From assembly GCA_958299035.1 (NCBI GenBank), contig CATQJL010000001.1, forward strand, positions 104,789,661 through 104,853,660: a stretch of 64,000 bases of DNA. The letters are read 5' to 3'. The notes below the pieces were generated by a model. The model saw nothing but the letters and a program-made list of their open reading frames with translations, was not told where the DNA came from and ran no database searches. The first letter of the stretch is position 1; the number at the start of each line of letters is the position of its first letter. The position numbers were made by a program, and so were the translations under genes. Below are positions 1 to 12,245 of the stretch, piece after piece. This DNA is from Cylicocyclus nassatus. Taxonomy: Eukaryota > Nematoda > Chromadorea > Rhabditida > Strongylidae.

Positions 1-1060
1 ATACGCCAAAAAATCTTCAAATCCAGACTTCACCAAAAAATCAAAATTATTGTGATTTTAAATGATCAGTGTACTCTTTCAATACGTTTGATCGTGGCAT
101 TAGCATTCGAATTATTTTAGGGAGGCTGTTTTGTAATCAGCGCACTCGGTTATCCCTTACCGAAATCCAGTCCCAGATGACAGGAGAAATATTTTGATGC
201 AGAGAGGATAAGAAATAAAAATTACCTCGTTCGAATCAGCAAAACCAAGTACCAGCTTACATCCTTCTAATCCAAGGCTTTAAAAAAACAAAGTATTGGA
301 TCTCACAAATAGCTACCGTAATCAGCATGCTCAGTTATCCCACCGTGCCAACTCCCAGTCCCGTAGCTTGAACTTTGCAGAAAAATTGATAAAATCGATA
401 AAAGTAGTGGACGATTTCAAAAACTAATATTGTATTCGTAATCAGCATGCTCGATTAGCCCCCTGTGCAAACTCCCAGCCCCGCATGTCAAACTTTACAA
501 AAAAATCGATAAAATCGATGAAAGTAATGGACGATGTTGAAAACAAATATTGTATTCGTAATCAGCATGCTCAATTACCCCCCTGCGCAAACTCTCAGCC
601 TCGCAGGTCAAACTTCACAAAAAATCGATAAAATCGATAAAAGTAATCGATAATCCTGAAAACCAATATTGTATTCGGAATCCCCATGCTCGATTACCCC
701 CCTGTGCCAACTCCCAGCCCCGTAGCTCAAACTTTGCAAAAAAATCGATAAAATCGATAAAAGTAATCGATAATTCTGAAAACCAATATTGTATTCGGAA
801 TCCCCATGCTCGATTACCCCCCTGTGCCAACTCCCAGCCCCGTAGGTTAACTCAGCAAAAAAATCGATAAAAATCGATAAAATCGATATCGATCGATACG
901 AAAAGTAGCCTATGACACCCGCCGGGGCCCGAAGTGTATGTATGCCAAGTTTGGTCCGGATTGGTTCAGAAATGGAATTTTCTATTCGGAACATACGTAC
1001 ATACATACATACATACAGACAGACAGACAGACAAACAGACATTCAGCTTTATATATAAGA
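1..1060 (-). mobile_element. Helitron, 5' end and tandem-repeat body
   Basis: The reverse strand starts at 1060 with TCTTATATATAAAGCTGAAT preceded by A, the same 5' terminus as the complete Helitrons at 5453, 6509 and 36973. It continues into a CTGT/GTAT microsatellite and then a conserved stretch containing CCGATCCGGACC-like sequence. From about 860 down to 340 there are roughly 120-bp repeats (regular spacing of AATCAGCATGCTCGATTA or its variant), degrading toward position 1. The expected 3' hairpin and CTAG are not inside the window, so the copy either runs off the left edge or is truncated. Two overlapping open frames at 608-1042 are repeat-derived and not called. Confidence 0.75.
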
Positions 1061-4000
1061 TGATTTTATTATTCAGTGCACTCGCACTTTTTCGACGAAG
1101 ATGAGAAGAGGAATTAGAAAAACAATTAGTTAGCAACATGGCCTGGCTCGTTCAGAAACATATTGATACATTGGTAATAGGAACATAGTCATCAAAATAA
1201 ACAAGAAATCACGTTGCAAAAATAGATTATATTAGCTACTACCACATCATACTTATTGATTTCCTTTTTATTCAACTAGTACTCTCGCAGTGTTTCAACG
1301 AGACTGAGGAAAGAAAATCGTGTTCCAAGACATCGGCTTGACACATACTGATTAATCTTATACTGGCAGTCGGGGAAGTAAGAAGCGTACAGACGCGAAG
1401 AGAAAGACAATTTTTTTGAAAAATCTTGATTACGAACTCTCATTGTACAAATTCTGAGATGAAAATAAATGCGAAAATATCAAAAGAAGAAGAGTTGTGT
1501 ATGGGAGAAAAGGAGTCGAGTGCACATCGTCAATGCTAGTGAGAGCGCGCGTGCGCTGAATGTGATCGTTTTTTGTGCGTGCACCCAGCTCGGGACCGGA
1601 TTGATGGTCGTCACGTGGGGGACTTTGTGAGTCGCAAACTTCATTACAGAAAAGGCAAATGGATCTAAATGGATGTGGAGTTTAGGAGAGGGAGCAAGGC
1701 CTAACAGCCTGACCTGAAAGGAGATCTGAGGAGGTTTTAAAGCCCTGTGGTTTTTTGATCTGTATATAAAATGAGAAAGTGAGGCCTAGCGCATATAGAG
1801 CTGGCGGAAAAGTTCATGACATTAGTCCGTTTATTTTGAACCATTGAAACCACGAGGAATATAAAACGTAAACACCCGTAAACGTTCTCTGAGCCCCTCC
1901 TCCCCCCCCCCCCCTGATCAATAGGTGTACGTGAGGTGGTCGTCACGTTCGCTGACAGCCGTGGAAACTCATAGTACTATAGAAGCCATGAATAATTGCC
2001 ATAAGGGCAATCTACGCTCAGACGTGGAATTAGCTGGGGAAAGATGATAGAACCATAATTGAGAAGAGGAACGTCCGTAGTAGATTAAAGACCAGTACAC
2101 AGACAAATCTGATGCACCCAGAAGTCGCGCCTAGAACCCTCCTCCAGCCCTCCCCTTCCCCCCCCCCCGCCATCCATCTTCATCCCCTTCACAATAATAC
2201 TGCGTTCCGACGACCTTCCTACGGTCTAGAACGATCCAATGTGCACGTTCACAGTCCGAACGCATGCATCAACTGGCCTCCGCCGGTTTCGTTCGTTCGT
2301 TTGACGGCGATTGTAATCATCGATCCCGGCACTGGTAAAAGAGTATTTTACCTTTAGAAAGGCTTTGGGCCTACCTGGGTAGTGGATAGGGTAGGAGTAC
2401 AGAATGAAGTCAAATACGATACTATCGTGCGTGAAGGCAAGAAGATATTTGGCTCTATAGGAGATAACATAATTTCAGAAAAATCGAGTGATTGCAAAGT
2501 CAAATAACTGATTATTAGAATATATTTTTGGCAAACTTGACCTTTTTGAGGAAAACCCTCGCTGATTATTCCAGCAACTTCTGCGAAGCTATTAACTGGT
2601 AGCAGACAAAAGTCTAACCAGTTTGCCCATTAAAATTTCTTTTTGCGTTCGATAGTTAGTAGTCTACATATAATCCATCAAAAATAGGAAAAAGCAAAAT
2701 TCTTCCATCTTAAATTGTTTCTGCGTGAGTAAGAAGCACTTCGCTGAAACTAGTTCTACTTTGTAATTTTTCTGCTCAGATCGGAAGAATTTGTGAGGCT
2801 GGTGCGAATGTGCTTGCGCGACTTAATTAACTCTTCTTGATTACAAGCAAAGAATGACTATTCTTTTGTTCACTATATAGAGTAATTTCTTGTGGATGGA
2901 GGGAGGAAGAAGACTGTTACAATCATACGTACATTCATGAAAGCTGTCAATATTCATATCACATTTTTGAAATTGAATTTTGCTTGAGAAGTTCAAGCAC
3001 AATAAATAAATAAATGAATCAACAAGTGCACTCAAAAATTGCCTGCTTCTTAATCGTCTAAAACGTCCCAATCGGATCAGCATATTTGAACTGTTTACTC
3101 CTTTTGCCTACATAGCAAAGTCTTCCCAAGTCGAGTTAGATTTGTTGGTAGGAAGTTAACGCAAATGCAGTGTATGAAATATGAATGATGTTTATTCCGA
3201 GTAATCAATGCTTTCTGAGTGCGATACATATAATTAATTTAAGTAATTTAGTTCATTAATAGTAATTTAGTCCACTTCTGTAACCCATTTCAGACTCCGT
3301 TTGGCTCAACGTATAGTGGAACTTAGCCTCAAAACGGAACACGCCACTGGAGCATTTTTAGACATGCTAGGTGAAAAAAAAAGCTTAGCGAAAAATTATT
3401 CTTTAGATTTGAAAGAATGAGAAAAAATTGGAAGACGAGAGCGAGAGATAAGCTAGTGTTAAATGTATTCCGAGCCAGTGTACACTGTCGTTACACTAGC
3501 ACAAAAAAGAACATAAAAAAATCGTTGAAAAAAGAAAGAAGAGAAATATCAAGGAGCGCAGATTTTTCTGACCAAATTGTTACACTAGTAAATAAAAAGA
3601 AACATAAAAACAGGTCAAGAATACCAGAGCAGATTTTGCTGAGAGCTGTTCGCAGGAAGAGATATTGAGATAGTGAGGTGTAGTAATAAATTAATAGAAG
3701 AGCCTCATCAACTAGGCCATCAATGGTGTTCTTTGATGGTGGAGGCGATATGTCCCATACAACTTTGACCGCGATAGATTGAAGAGACGGGCGCTGACCT
3801 TGTTGGAACGACTTTCCCTTTGAGGAGTCGAGACGGGCAATGATGGTCGGAGAAGAGTCATAAGAGACGAATTGTCGATCTAAAGCGGCTGTTCAGTGAA
3901 ATCTGCAAATAAAAATTTCTGATCTTGCGAAATGGCCACAATTCCTGATTATGAAGGTACGAAGAGAAAGAAAAGTAACTACGGCTCACCATTCCTTGCC

Positions 4001-4324
4001 TCGCTCTCTATACAATCTTTGGGCTTTTTTCTGCAAAAAAAAGGATGGCTCATTTGTAAACTGCAAGCAGATCTCTTTGTTCACTATGAAAGAGCTTCCG
4101 CGACTGCTTCGGGATTGAGTTGGTTCATAGGCCTTGTGCCAAAATTTTTGAAAATTTTCAAGTACCTGTGGTCCCGAACAATTAAAAAACTAACGTAGCA
4201 ACTAACAACAACTAACAGCTAACGAACCTGAAAGCTTTTTGATAGTGAGCAAAAAAGTTCATTTTGGCATATAGCGGTGATAAACTGATCAAAAACACAC
4301 AAATGGTAATGTTTTTTACTTTTA
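1061..4324. other. Unassigned interval
   Basis: I see no recognisable gene or complete element here. Short open frames (for example a Lys/Arg-rich 83-codon frame at 3417-3668) have no family resemblance I can name. The interval has poly-C runs near 1905 and 2158. Confidence 0.5.
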
Positions 4325-4464
4325 GGGCCGCATGCACTAACATCCCTGCGGCGAGGGGAGCGGCGTCCCCAATGATGAAAAAGCCGCAGCGGCGTCCGCA
4401 CGCGGTCCCTTCATAACGGGGGACGCCGCTCCCCTCGCCGCAGAAATGTTAGTGCATACGGGCC
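4325..4464. mobile_element. Harbinger-like palindromic MITE
   Basis: A 140-bp near-perfect palindrome. The left arm begins AGGGCCGCATGCACTAACAT and continues into a GC-rich GGCGAGGGGAGCGGCGTCCCC-like stretch, mirrored on the right arm. TTA flanks both sides (4322-4324 and 4465-4467), matching the 3-bp TWA duplications typical of PIF/Harbinger. A 713-bp relative with the same termini lies at 42547. Confidence 0.75.
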
Positions 4465-4586
4465 TTAGTCTTTAGAGACGCTAGATCGTTCAAAAATTAT
4501 TTCGCTCATGGTTTTACGATGAAGCTAGAGAATTTTGTGGTGACTTGTGGTGAAACTTTTCAGCAAGAGAACTTTGTGGTGACTAG

Positions 4587-4918
4587 CAGTGGTGGTCCCA
4601 TTCCGTTCGGGGGGAGGGGGAGGGACCAAAAAATTTTTTCGTGTTGAAGTCCGAAAATTTTTTTGAGTTGGTCCCCATATATTTGCGGGCTCATGACCCA
4701 AAAATATTAAAAAAAGGGGGCGTGGCGGAAACCACGCCCCGAAAAAATTTTTGCAAGGCTAATTTCAGTATTTAAAAATTTTAAAAATTATTTTAATTAT
4801 TTACAAGCATAAACAAGCTACTTGCACATTTTTATAACCCATGTAAGTAACTTTCAAAAATTTCGGGACCCATTCACCCCTCCTCCTCCCGCCCTCCCCC
4901 CCCCTCGGACCGCCACTG
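4587..4918. mobile_element. hAT-type non-autonomous element
   Basis: Termini CAGTGGTGG and CCGCCACTG are inverted repeats. The 8 bases GTGACTAG occur immediately before (4579-4586) and after (4919-4926), an exact 8-bp target duplication of the hAT superfamily. The interior has C/G-rich runs, a GGGGGCGTGG...CCACGCCCC hairpin and an AT-rich tail. No transposase is present. Related copies are at 47191 and 55981, with an eroded one near 11085. Confidence 0.8.
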
Positions 4919-5159
4919 GTGACTAGATATATCGACCATTAGTTACGATTCTCACTTTTCAACTCGACATAACGATATTGTTTCGAATAAAACTGTATGT
5001 CACATAAGCAGCTATGTTATAACTAACATAATGATAAAAACGGGAGGTAATTAGGGGTCTTGTATAAGCACTCTTTTAGCTTTTCAATCCTAGATTCCTC
5101 GCAAAAATTAAAAAAGGTTACAAGGCTTTCCTAGCCGAGATCGCTTTTTCCTGTGAATG

Positions 5160-5452
5160 TGATGCCAAAATTATCTCTACCATGCAATTCATGCTTATGC
5201 CTGCCGAGCGAAACCAATTTTTGCCCCTTTTATCTGCCAAATGCTCTTTAGCGAGAATGCTGGCGTTTTTCTTGTTTCCCCATAGCATGCATTACTTTTT
5301 AGACGTCAAACTGAAACACAACTCCAATTTTTGCACAGTCTCACCTACCGTGCGGACATGTTACGCATTGATTGTATGAGCTATCTGAGTGTTGATTTTC
5401 GTGACTCGCATCGCTCATCCTCTCCGTTACACATCTGCATCGCGGTTTCAAA
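5160..5452 (-). mobile_element. Penelope-like relic (minus strand)
   Basis: On the reverse strand, a frame reads CNGEDERCESRK and further on KEHLADKRGKN. Both strings have close counterparts in the plus-strand fragment at 7703-8167 (CNGEEYESRK and EEHLADKRRKN). The reading frame is broken. A Helitron begins directly at its edge (5453), inserted next to it. Confidence 0.4.
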
Positions 5453-5757
5453 TCTTATATATAAAGCTGAATGTCTGTTTGTATGTCTGTCTGTCTGTCT
5501 GTCTGTATGTCTGTCTGTGTGTGTGTACGTATGTTCCGAATAGAAAATTCCATTTCTTAACCGATCCGGACCAAACTTGGCACACATACACTTCGGGCCC
5601 CGGCGGGTGTCACAGTCCACTTTTCGTCATCGATCGATGTAGTGGACTGTGACACCCGCCGGGGCCCGAAGTGTATGTGTGCCAAGTTTGGTCCGGATCG
5701 GTTAAGAAATGGAATTTTCTATTCGGAACATACGGCGGAGCCGGGTAAGCCAGCTAG
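5453..5757 (+). mobile_element. Short non-autonomous Helitron
   Basis: Complete 305-bp element: preceded by A, starts TCTTATATATAAAGC, ends CAGCTAG and is followed by T, as expected for insertion between A and T. The 3' hairpin CGGC-GGA-GCCG lies about 13 bases before CTAG. The interior is a minimal foldback: the segment with CGGGCCCCGGCGGGTGTCAC is repeated inverted around a CATCGATCGATG core. No coding capacity; presumably mobilised by a Rep/helicase encoded elsewhere. Confidence 0.85.
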
Positions 5758-6174
5758 TACGTTATAAATGACACCCGCTTTTAAGGCAGTGTCTCACCAG
5801 ATATGAGATATACCGGATTTTCGCATATTTCATTAGCTTACCTTATTGGGCAAAAGCCCAAGTCCCATTCGATTACAACTCTTCTACTTTAAGAAAACTG
5901 AGCTCAGACTGGGGCGCTGAGCATCTTTCGGTTCGCGCTGGACGACTTCGGTTTTTCCACTGCGGTTCAACAAGTCTGTCCAAGCTAGGCCTTCCTTTCT
6001 GACAAGTCTGACCCTGCACCCAAAACCAAGGTAGATCGATAAGCTTGTCGCGTACCTTCGATTGAACCTTCGAACAACGGGTTTTTTTTTGAGAATTTTG
6101 CGCAGATTTAGCCCGTATAGGGCTATATAAGGTCGGGAAAGCTTGTATTTCGCAAGAATTCTCGAGACTTAAAT
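5758..6174. other. Unassigned interval
   Basis: Unique-looking sequence between a Helitron and a Penelope-like flank. No gene, RNA or repeat recognised. Confidence 0.4.
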
Positions 6175-6508
6175 TTTGGTGAGACTGTCTTTAAGAAGAC
6201 AGGATGTGCCTTTTATTACCAGCGAACACTTTTACTTGGCGTTGAGATGCAGCCATCTATCGCATGTGTACACGAGCCAGTACAACAGCCAACAACCGCA
6301 CTGGTTTCTCAGTTTCAGCATTATGTACTGTTACTGCTGGTATATCATGATCAAGCTGAGATACCACGCGATAAATGGCTACCTTTTCTGCGCCCAAGTA
6401 GAGGTGACCGCTGGCATTATACGAGGTCAAATGGTATAGCAGGAAGAGATCCAGCATCCTCATCAATGTGAAAACTCTGTATATGCTGCTTTTGTCAAGC
6501 ATGCTGTA
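6175..6508 (+). other. Helitron-interrupted flank, possibly Penelope-like
   Basis: Overlapping open frames of 74-87 codons run into the Helitron inserted at 6509. The sequence beyond that Helitron (7702 on) is Penelope-like, so this may be the upstream part of the same element. I recognise no motif in it. Confidence 0.25.
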
Positions 6509-7701
6509 TCTTATATATAAAGCTGAATGTCTGTTTGTATGTATGTCTGTCTGTCTGTCTGTATGTCTGTCTGTCTGTACGTATGTTCCGAATAGAAAAT
6601 TCCATTTCTGAACCGATCCGGACCAAACTTGGCACACATACACTACGGGCCCCGGCGGGTGTCATAGGCTACTTTTCGTCATCGATCGATATCGATTTTA
6701 TCGATTTTTATCGATTTTTTTGCTGAGTTCACCTACGGGGCTAGGAGTTGGCACAGGGGGGTAATCGAGCATGGGGATTCCGAATACAATATTGGTTTTC
6801 AGGATTATCGATTACTTTTATCGATTTTATCGATTTTTTTGCAAAGTTTGAGCTACGGGGCTGGGAGTTGGCACGGGGGGGTAATCGAGCATGGGGATTC
6901 CGAATACAATATTGGTTTTCAGGATTATCAATTACTTTTATCGATTTTATCGATTTTTTGCAAAGTTTGAGCTGCGGGGCTGGGAGTTCGCACAGGGGGG
7001 TAATCGAGCATGGGGATTCCGAATACAATATTGGTTTTCGGGATTATCGATTACTTTCATCGATTTTATCGATTTTTTTGCAAAGTTTGAGCTAGGGGGC
7101 TGGGAGTTGGCACAGGGGGGTAATCGAGCATGCTGATCATCCCCAAGGGGGGTGATCAGCATGCTCGATTACACCCCTGTGCCAAATTCCAGCCCCCTAG
7201 CTCAAACTTTGCAAAAAAATCGATAAAATCGATAAAAGTAATGGACGATCTTGAAAACTAATATTGTATTCGTAATCTGCATGCTCGATTACCCCCTGTG
7301 CAAACTCCCAGCATCGCAGGTCAAACTTTACAAAAAAATCGGTAAAATCGATAAAAGTAATGGACGATCCTGAAAACTAATATTGTGTTCGTAATCAGCA
7401 TGCTCGATTACCCCCCTGTGCAAAATCCCAGCCTCGCATGTCAAAATTTACAAAAAATCGATAAAATCAATAAAAGTAATCGATAATTCTGAAAACTAAT
7501 ATTGTATTCGGAATCCCCATGCTCACCTCCCCCCCTGTGCCAACTCCTAGCCCTGTAGGTGAACTCTGCAAAAAAATCGATAAAAATCGGTAAAATCGAC
7601 ATCGATCGATAACGAAAAGTGGACTGTGACACCCGCCGGGGCCCGAAGTGTATGTGTGCCAAGTTTGGTCCGGATACGGCGGAGCCGGGTAAGCCAGCTA
7701 G
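6509..7701 (+). mobile_element. Palindromic Helitron with 120-bp repeats
   Basis: Starts TC after A and ends CTAG before T, with the CGGCGGAGCCG hairpin about 13 bases from the end. The 1193-bp body is a giant hairpin. The 5' half has four tandem units of 119-120 bp (the CTACGGGGCT-type block recurs at 6732, 6852, 6971 and 7091), and the 3' half has the same units inverted. The turn is at 7125-7165, around TGATCAT/GTGATCAGCATGCTC. Open frames of 71-128 codons here simply translate the repeats. The last 90 or so bases match the copy ending at 38939 almost exactly, suggesting recent activity. Confidence 0.88.
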
Positions 7702-7702
7702 T

Positions 7703-8167
7703 TGGTGATATGCTCAGAACCGCGACGCAGATGTGCAACGGAGAGGAATACGAGTCACGAAAAGTATACAAATATTTTGCAGTACCGGTTACCATTCACC
7801 TACAATCACCGATGAGGAACCGACAACAACATTAGGTATGAGGAGCTTACCCTGTTGCCATTCATCTTTGACAAGATCATGGCGCCCATTCAAGAAAGCA
7901 TCCTTCGTGCACAGCTACAAGATGATATTGTGTTTGTGAGCATCCCAACGGTACAAGGAACAGCTCGTGTGATACGGAGCACTGCGTAATATGTCGGCAT
8001 GGCAGGGAGGGTCGCATGCAAGAGTGGGATTTGTGTATCCTTAGGTGTGTGATGAAGTGCAATGCACGCTATATTGGAGAGACGAGAAGGATGCTCAGTA
8101 TTGCTTGAAGAGCATTTGGCAGATAAAAGACGCAAGAACTTAGCTTTGAAGTTTGGCAAACACAGAC
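7703..8167 (+). pseudogene. Penelope-like retroelement fragment (GIY-YIG end)
   Basis: Frame pieces read DDIVFVSIPTVQGTARVIRS, then KCNARYIGETRRMLSI, then after a 1-base shift EEHLADKRRKNLALKFGKH and a stop. The CNARYIGET-R-EHL arrangement is the GIY-YIG nuclease signature found at the C-terminus of Penelope-like elements, and the preceding hydrophobic stretch would be the end of the reverse transcriptase. The stop and frameshift mark it as dead. The Helitron at 6509-7701 lies just upstream and probably split it from 6175-6508. Confidence 0.55.
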
Positions 8168-9913
8168 GCTAATCGCACGGTGGAAATGAATCCGATATCA
8201 AATTCACAACTCTGAAACTCAAAAAAAAAGATCTCGGCTCAAAAAAGCTCTGATTGTTCTAGGTCCCTGCAATCCGGAAATGAGCAACAAAGAGTGTTTA
8301 TTCACAACCCCAATTTACTCCCAGTTTTATCATAATGTGAACTATAGGGTTCATGTGACATACAGCTTGGGTGGTCCGATCGTCCGTCGCGATTACCTAA
8401 ATCCGGCACGGACATCTACAGCGGTGGTTTTCCGGTATGCCTTTTGCCTTCGCAAATTTTGTAGCAGTTGGGTGAAAAGGCGAGAACTGGAAAGGCCAAT
8501 GGAGACGGGTAGACTGCAGTCACGAAAAGCTTCAAACCATTCTAGCCTCCGATGAATGGAAAGCGTCGAAAGATAAGGCCGACGAGTATCATCATGACTT
8601 ATAATAACGGGCTAAGGGTGTTTATGTGACTTTGTGTGTGTGTTTGTGTGTCTGTTACGAAATTCGTGGAGCGTGTTCCAGCCAACCTCCTGGGCTCAAA
8701 TTTTGCACAGTGCATGCTACCCGCATGAAAGCCCAACATGCAAAAGCACGAGCAGATTCGTTGAGTGGATCCCTCAGAAACTGCGCGTCAAACGGATCCA
8801 CTTTGCATTTAGGCCGCATAATTGGGTCCATAATCCCACTTTTTGTAAAGTAGTGAATGTTTATGCCAAGTAAAAGTGTAAACCATGAACTTGGACCCAA
8901 AAAAGTGATCAAAAGTCCATTACTTTAGAAAAACGGCGCCAAAAAGTGTAGTTGCATAAATGTTCAATTTGCCAAGGTTTTACCAGAGCATTTGACGAGA
9001 TTTTTGCACAGAGATCTAGCTCAAGGTGACTGCTGTGCTTATTGCAACTGTCAGGACCATGGGAAAATCAAAAACCTGTAAAAATTTGCGTTTGTTCTCC
9101 TGCAAAAAGTCTCATCCATGCGAAATCACCGATTTCACATAAAAAGCTTTCGAAATGAGTAGTTGTTTACATTTTGTTTGTGATAGTCGGCATTGCTCGG
9201 TGAGTTCTAATGTTATCATTATGCGAGAATGAGTAGGACCTAGATAGTAGAGCGAGTGCGGGCCTCTGCGAAGCAGAGGTGACGTACTGGTCAATGAATA
9301 AAGGACAACCTAACAACCTGTTCGGCAAAGCAATATTCGACACTTATGATATTGTTTCAAATACTTTGTTGTTATGTTACCTTTCTGCTTTCTTTCGTTG
9401 TAAGATTTTATGAACCAACCTAAGACTTTGAAATTTCGCAAGATTAAGCTTTTGGGAAACTACATTATGGGACTCCAAACATTGAATTTTTGATTTTTTT
9501 TCAGTAAAGGTGGTGCCTGTGATGGAAAGTGGAAACCATACTGAAAAGATAGAACTTTGAAAGTAGAGATAGTTGCTGCTTTGTGGACATTGAGAAGCAT
9601 GTTTTCAGTTTTGATATGTGGTACCTTAATGCATTGATGCAAATATTTTTTCATTGAAGAACTCTTCTGTCCTAAAACTATAATGGTCAAGATTAATTTC
9701 GTTTTGAGGTCTATCTAAAAAGATTTGAACAGCTATGATCAAGTCCAGATTTTTTTTCCAAGGAACTAACCCAATTACTTTTACAAAGTGACATTTAAAA
9801 TGTTATGTATAATTATTTCATTACCGTTGTCTTTCTTTTGAGTAGTTGATTTAACACAAAATGTGTTTATCATACATCATTGAGAAGAGCTTTCGAATGA
9901 AGGCGTGCGGCTT

Positions 9914-9980
9914 AACACGTTGACGACGAGCCATTTTTTGGTATCTGTCCCTGCGGACGAGCCGTTTCCCTGCATTTTCA
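9914..9980. repeat. Possible piggyBac-like terminus
   Basis: TTAACACGTTGACGACGAGC resembles the terminus of the TTAA-flanked element at 53465 (TTAACCCATTGACGACGA). No matching opposite end was found nearby, so this may be a solo or decayed end. Confidence 0.25.
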
Positions 9981-10165
9981 AACCTAGTTTTATTTTATTT
10001 TATTTTATTTTACACTCTTGGTGCACCAAAAAAAATAAACTCAACTAAGCAATTGCAATAAAAAAAAACTAAGTCCGAGTCAGAACACAATTAAATGCGA
10101 CAGAAGCCTTGCCATCTCTAAAACTTTAACAGCTCCCGATTTAGAGTGTCAGCGAGCCCCCGGTG

Positions 10166-10395
10166 CTAGGCTAGCTGACGTAACCCATAATAGAGATGAT
10201 TCTGTTTTAGAGGTGAGCAAGATTCATAGGAATGCAACAAATATCTGAGGAACTCAGTTACAAAAAACCCATAGATAGCAACACAAAAAAATGAGCAGCT
10301 CCCGCAACGGCCAACACTCGTGAAGACGTAGCAAAGACCAGTGAAGTCAATAAAACACACAGCGTAACAGATAGATAGCAACACAACAGCTATAG
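10166..10395 (-). CDS. Possible terminal exon, hydrophobic protein
   Basis: On the minus strand a TTTATTTCAG acceptor is followed in frame by about 76 codons to a stop. The peptide is hydrophobic and Cys-rich (LLSICYAVCFIDFTGLCYVF, then SCSFFCVAIYGFFVTEF), consistent with one or two membrane segments. I recognise no family and found no upstream exon. The DNA contains an imperfect repeat of a GATAGCAACACAA block, so a chance frame in repeated sequence is possible. Confidence 0.18.
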
Positions 10396-11084
10396 AAGCC
10401 TGAAATAAAGAATTTGATTATTGAGATAAAGGATGAAATGCTAAAAAAATAAACTCTAGAACAAAGCGGATCCTTCAAAAACCTTGAACCTAAAAGCCTA
10501 AATGTGAATATTTACTCATATGCCATTGCATGTAATTAAGAATGCAGCTAAGCATGATGAACGAAATTACAAGTGGGCGGGGTATCTCCGCCCTTTTGGC
10601 AAATTCAGTCCACTCGGCAAAAAATGCTGGATTTTGCTTGAATTTCAATTCGCGCAAATGGGCAATTTTGGAAAGTGGACGGAGCTTGCCACCGACGGGC
10701 GAAGCGTACCTAATAGGGGAGGAATCGAGGTTGGAGTCGCTTGAGGTTGCAGTTATCTATAGCTTCTTCTATGCGATTGTAAAGCAGAAAAAGTTTTTCG
10801 TAGGAAGCAACTGAGTGATCGGAACTTGCCAAAATAGAGGCGGGGCCGCCATGGTATACCCTTCAGTTTGAAGCGATTATATAACACAAATTAGAACGAA
10901 TGCATACCTTAGATTGGAATTTGTGGTGCCGCGCACCATTGCGCGGCGTCGTCCAAAGGGACTGCCCTGACAGACTGCCTACTGCGCACATTGCACGGCG
11001 CTGTCGTCAACATGATGATAACTTCTGGGAGATTTGCAAGTTCTTTGGCATTCTGTAATTCTAGAAGAGGTGAATGCTACGGCA

Positions 11085-11245
11085 TCCCCTTGAAAAAATT
11101 TTAGAAGACTAATTCAAACTTCTAGAAAATTCCAAAAATGATTTGAATTATTTACAAGTGTGAAAGTGAGTTGCACATTTTTATGACTCAAATAATAATA
11201 AGAAAAGCAGCCTATTCTCCGGGGAAAGTAGGCTTCCCCCCACCC
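11085..11245 (+). repeat. Eroded relative of the hAT-type family
   Basis: Shares the AT-rich tail (AATTATTTACAAG, then TTGCACATTTTTATGACTC) and the C-rich run of the elements at 4587 and 47191, but neither terminus is clear. Confidence 0.4.
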
Positions 11246-12245
11246 TCGGCTTGTCACTGCTTCAGCCCTGTTATTCTTCCTCTATGCAATTGTATATGGG
11301 TCAAGTCAATTTCTCTTCTAAAAGTCAGGAAATTAATGTTGTTTCTTATGCTTGCTATGGCACCGCAATCAGGCGAACCCCAAGAACGCATGAGATGTAC
11401 TGGTCAAGAGAGCAAAGCAAGGTCTACAATCTGTATTGATTTTTTTGCGCCAAGATGTTCTACGTGAAGTTAAAGTCAAAATCTAAAAAGTTCTAAACAC
11501 CCAAAAAATCGAAAAAATTTGGATCTTCGTGCAAAAACTTTCTACATCTCCCCACGCACACATCTATACTACCGACATCATACATTCATATATACAGTCG
11601 CTCTGCTTTCTTCTTGAACTAGAAACAGAGAAATTTGAAATTTCGTGTTTTGCTCGAATCAGCGCTGGCGTCCTAACATAATTAATTTTATACTGCATGC
11701 TTTGTAAGTATAACAGTAAATTTTTAGCCTGTTTCGAGAATTAGTCTAGAGAAATTTCGCATTTAGCACAAAAACTCAGGGGAGGGGAGCCTAAATTTTG
11801 ATGTTTCTTTAATTTGGTATTAATATCATATAGTTCACTTCTCTCTTCAATCTTCCCGCGACCGGCCGACCGCTAGCTAGCTCTGACCATCCAACAACCA
11901 AGGATAGAAGAAAGTAAGCAACCGGTGGAAGACACCGTTGCTAGTCCACCGCGTGATCCTTACATGGAAGTCAAAAAAAGTCCAGCGAAGCCAACCGAAC
12001 TCGCTATCTCTCAGGCACATACTGACAAGGAGAAATGATGAACCATTGTCAGTGGAACGACCCAAGGTGTAATTTCACTATAATGCCTTATGAAGATCAT
12101 CACGGTGTTTAATAATTGAACCGTCAAGAATGAATAAATGGTAAATAGTAAATAAAGTATCTAGTGAACCATACTCTGTACTGTATGCCTTTTTATACAC
12201 TCACAGAATCCTTCAGTTTAAAAACTCTCATATATGGTGCATAAC

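Larger units (their letters stand above)
8168..12245. other. Mostly unassigned interval
   Basis: No confident gene. Contents noted separately are a possible piggyBac-like end (9914), a hydrophobic exon candidate (10166-10395) and a hAT-family remnant (11085). Open frames at 8280-8555 and 8626-8912 have no recognisable family. A TG microsatellite is at 8633-8655. Confidence 0.4.

Noticed and set aside
5490..5535. CTGT microsatellite as an independent repeat locus
   Set aside because: It is a fixed part of the Helitron 5' region in every copy (1010, 5490, 6540, 37000).
6741..7162. Overlapping repeat-encoded frames in the Helitron
   Set aside because: They translate the 120-bp tandem unit and appear on both strands with the same repeated peptides.
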